A stretch of 7,080 bases of DNA, from NCBI GenBank assembly GCA_023424355.1, contig JAFAEA010000235.1, forward strand, positions 1 through 7,080, in the 5' to 3' direction. The position numbers and the translations under genes were made by a program. The notes under the pieces were generated by a model, which was given only the letters and a program-made list of their open reading frames with translations, searched no databases and was not told the origin of the DNA. How positions within the stretch are numbered: the first letter of the stretch is position 1; each line of letters begins with the position of its first letter. The stretch comes from Chloroflexota bacterium (GTDB lineage: Bacteria > Chloroflexota > Chloroflexia > Thermomicrobiales > UBA6265). This document shows, piece by piece, positions 6,301-7,080 of this stretch.

Positions 6301-7080
6301 CTACAACCCAAGCGTTGATCTGGCGATGAGGCCCTGCGCCACATCATCGATCGGCGGATTGCCAAGTCCCGCCCGTGCATCGCGGAAGTAGCGCTCCAGA
6401 GGATGGGATTTCTGCATACCAACGCTACCAACAATGCGCATTGCCAAATCGGTGATCTCGATGGCGTTGTTGGTGGCAATTACCTTGGCTGCGGCGAGTT
6501 GTGGTCCCAATTCGCTCCGCAGCTCGGGGTGATTGATCCATTCCTCAACGGTTCCATACAGCGATGATCTCGCCGCCAGAATCAGCATCTCGATCTTCGC
6601 GATCTTGGTTTGAACACCCTCCAGCTCGGCGATGGATTTGCCCCCGAGGGCCGTTGGCTTGCGGTTGAGCGCGAACTCGATCGCCCAGTTGCGGGCCGCG
6701 ATGCCGATGCCGAGGTACAGCGCGCTGGTGAGATAACTCCACGGCGAGCCCTCCGGCTTGCCGGATGCCGGCAGACGATGGTTGTGCGGCACAACCACAT
6801 CCTCCAGTAACAGATCGTGACTTCCACTGGCGCGCATGGCGAGGTTGTTCCAGGTTTCTTCGATCGTGATGCCCGGGGTGTCCATGGGCACCAGGAAATT
6901 GGCGCGTGTTGGTTCGCCATCGCCATCCACAACTGTGCAGCCAACGCCGGCCCAACGGAGACCGGGTGAACCGGTGCTCCAGCTCTTGCGACCGGTGATG
7001 TGCCAGCCATCGTCCTCGTGTGTAGCGGTGGTGGCGTACATACCGCCACGGCTAGGGCTACCCATCGCCGGTTCACTGGC
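6301..7080 (-). CDS. Acyl-CoA dehydrogenase-fold flavoprotein, 5' end cut by window
   Basis: This is the C-terminal 259 residues of an FAD-dependent acyl-CoA dehydrogenase superfamily protein; the family is about 380-400 residues. The frame is open to position 7080 and begins ASEPAMGSPSRGG, the family's (T/S)EP..GS flavin/substrate loop, so the ATG at 7065 is internal and not the start. The middle beta domain follows: DDGWHITGRKSWSTG (23-37), FLVP (62-65), GITIEETWNNLAMRASGSHD (70-89) and DVVVP (94-98). The C-terminal helical bundle runs from about 112 to 255, with RIVGSVGM (215-222) and ERYFRDARAGLGNPP (229-243). The catalytic Glu of medium-chain enzymes, expected about seven residues after RDA, is not there (Asn/Pro), so it may use another base or act as a monooxygenase-like relative. 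It lies 74 nt before lyase B in the same direction. A link to the lyase pathway is possible but unproven. Confidence 0.9.
   Translation of the reverse strand, partial: ASEPAMGSPSRGGMYATTATHEDDGWHITGRKSWSTGSPGLRWAGVGCTVVDGDGEPTRANFLVPMDTPGITIEETWNNLAMRASGSHDLLLEDVVVPHNHRLPASGKPEGSPWSYLTSALYLGIGIAARNWAIEFALNRKPTALGGKSIAELEGVQTKIAKIEMLILAARSSLYGTVEEWINHPELRSELGPQLAAAKVIATNNAIEITDLAMRIVGSVGMQKSHPLERYFRDARAGLGNPPIDDVAQGLIARSTLGL

Overview
The window is a compact gene cluster with every supported gene on the minus strand, so it reads from high to low coordinates. GC is moderate, somewhat above 50% by eye. The organism cannot be fixed from this sequence. The binding protein has a Sec signal peptide ending in AxA-type small residues with no lipobox, and the general style of the proteins resembles Chloroflexota (Thermomicrobia-like) or similar environmental bacteria. 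That placement is a low-confidence guess.

Layout in transcription order. (1) 7080-6301: the C-terminal two thirds of an acyl-CoA dehydrogenase-fold flavoprotein, cut by the window edge. (2) 6226-5300: a complete DapA/NanA-family (class I, Schiff-base) lyase or aldolase, called lyase B. (3) A 152-nt gap with a perfect 15-bp hairpin and two TGTAT(A/G)CA boxes. (4) 5147-4407: a GntR-type repressor with an FCD ligand domain. (5) 4349-2754: an SBP_bac_5 (Dpp/Opp-type) solute-binding protein. (6) 2691-1738 and 1745-846: the two matching permeases (DppB and DppC types), overlapping by 8 nt, with a perfect 12-bp hairpin between the binding-protein gene and the first permease. (7) 812-1: a second DapA/NanA-family protein, lyase A, which runs off the window after 270 codons and is about 62% identical to lyase B by hand count.

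Interpretation. Genes 4 to 7 look like one regulated operon: repressor, importer and cytoplasmic lyase. Lyase B lies just upstream as a near-duplicate. Both lyases keep the Schiff-base lysine and catalytic tyrosine but lack the arginine that true dihydrodipicolinate synthases use to bind aspartate semialdehyde. They are therefore more likely catabolic 2-keto-acid lyases or dehydratases than lysine-biosynthesis enzymes. The simplest model is uptake of a small acid, sugar acid or sialate-like compound by the Dpp-type importer, cleavage by one or both lyases, and control by the FCD repressor. No transporter ATPase is in the window, so it must lie beyond position 1 or elsewhere. The most useful points to follow are the paired lyases bracketing the transporter, their divergent active-site loops, the two intergenic hairpins and the candidate operators. 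I see no CRISPR, RNA gene, insertion sequence or phage element.
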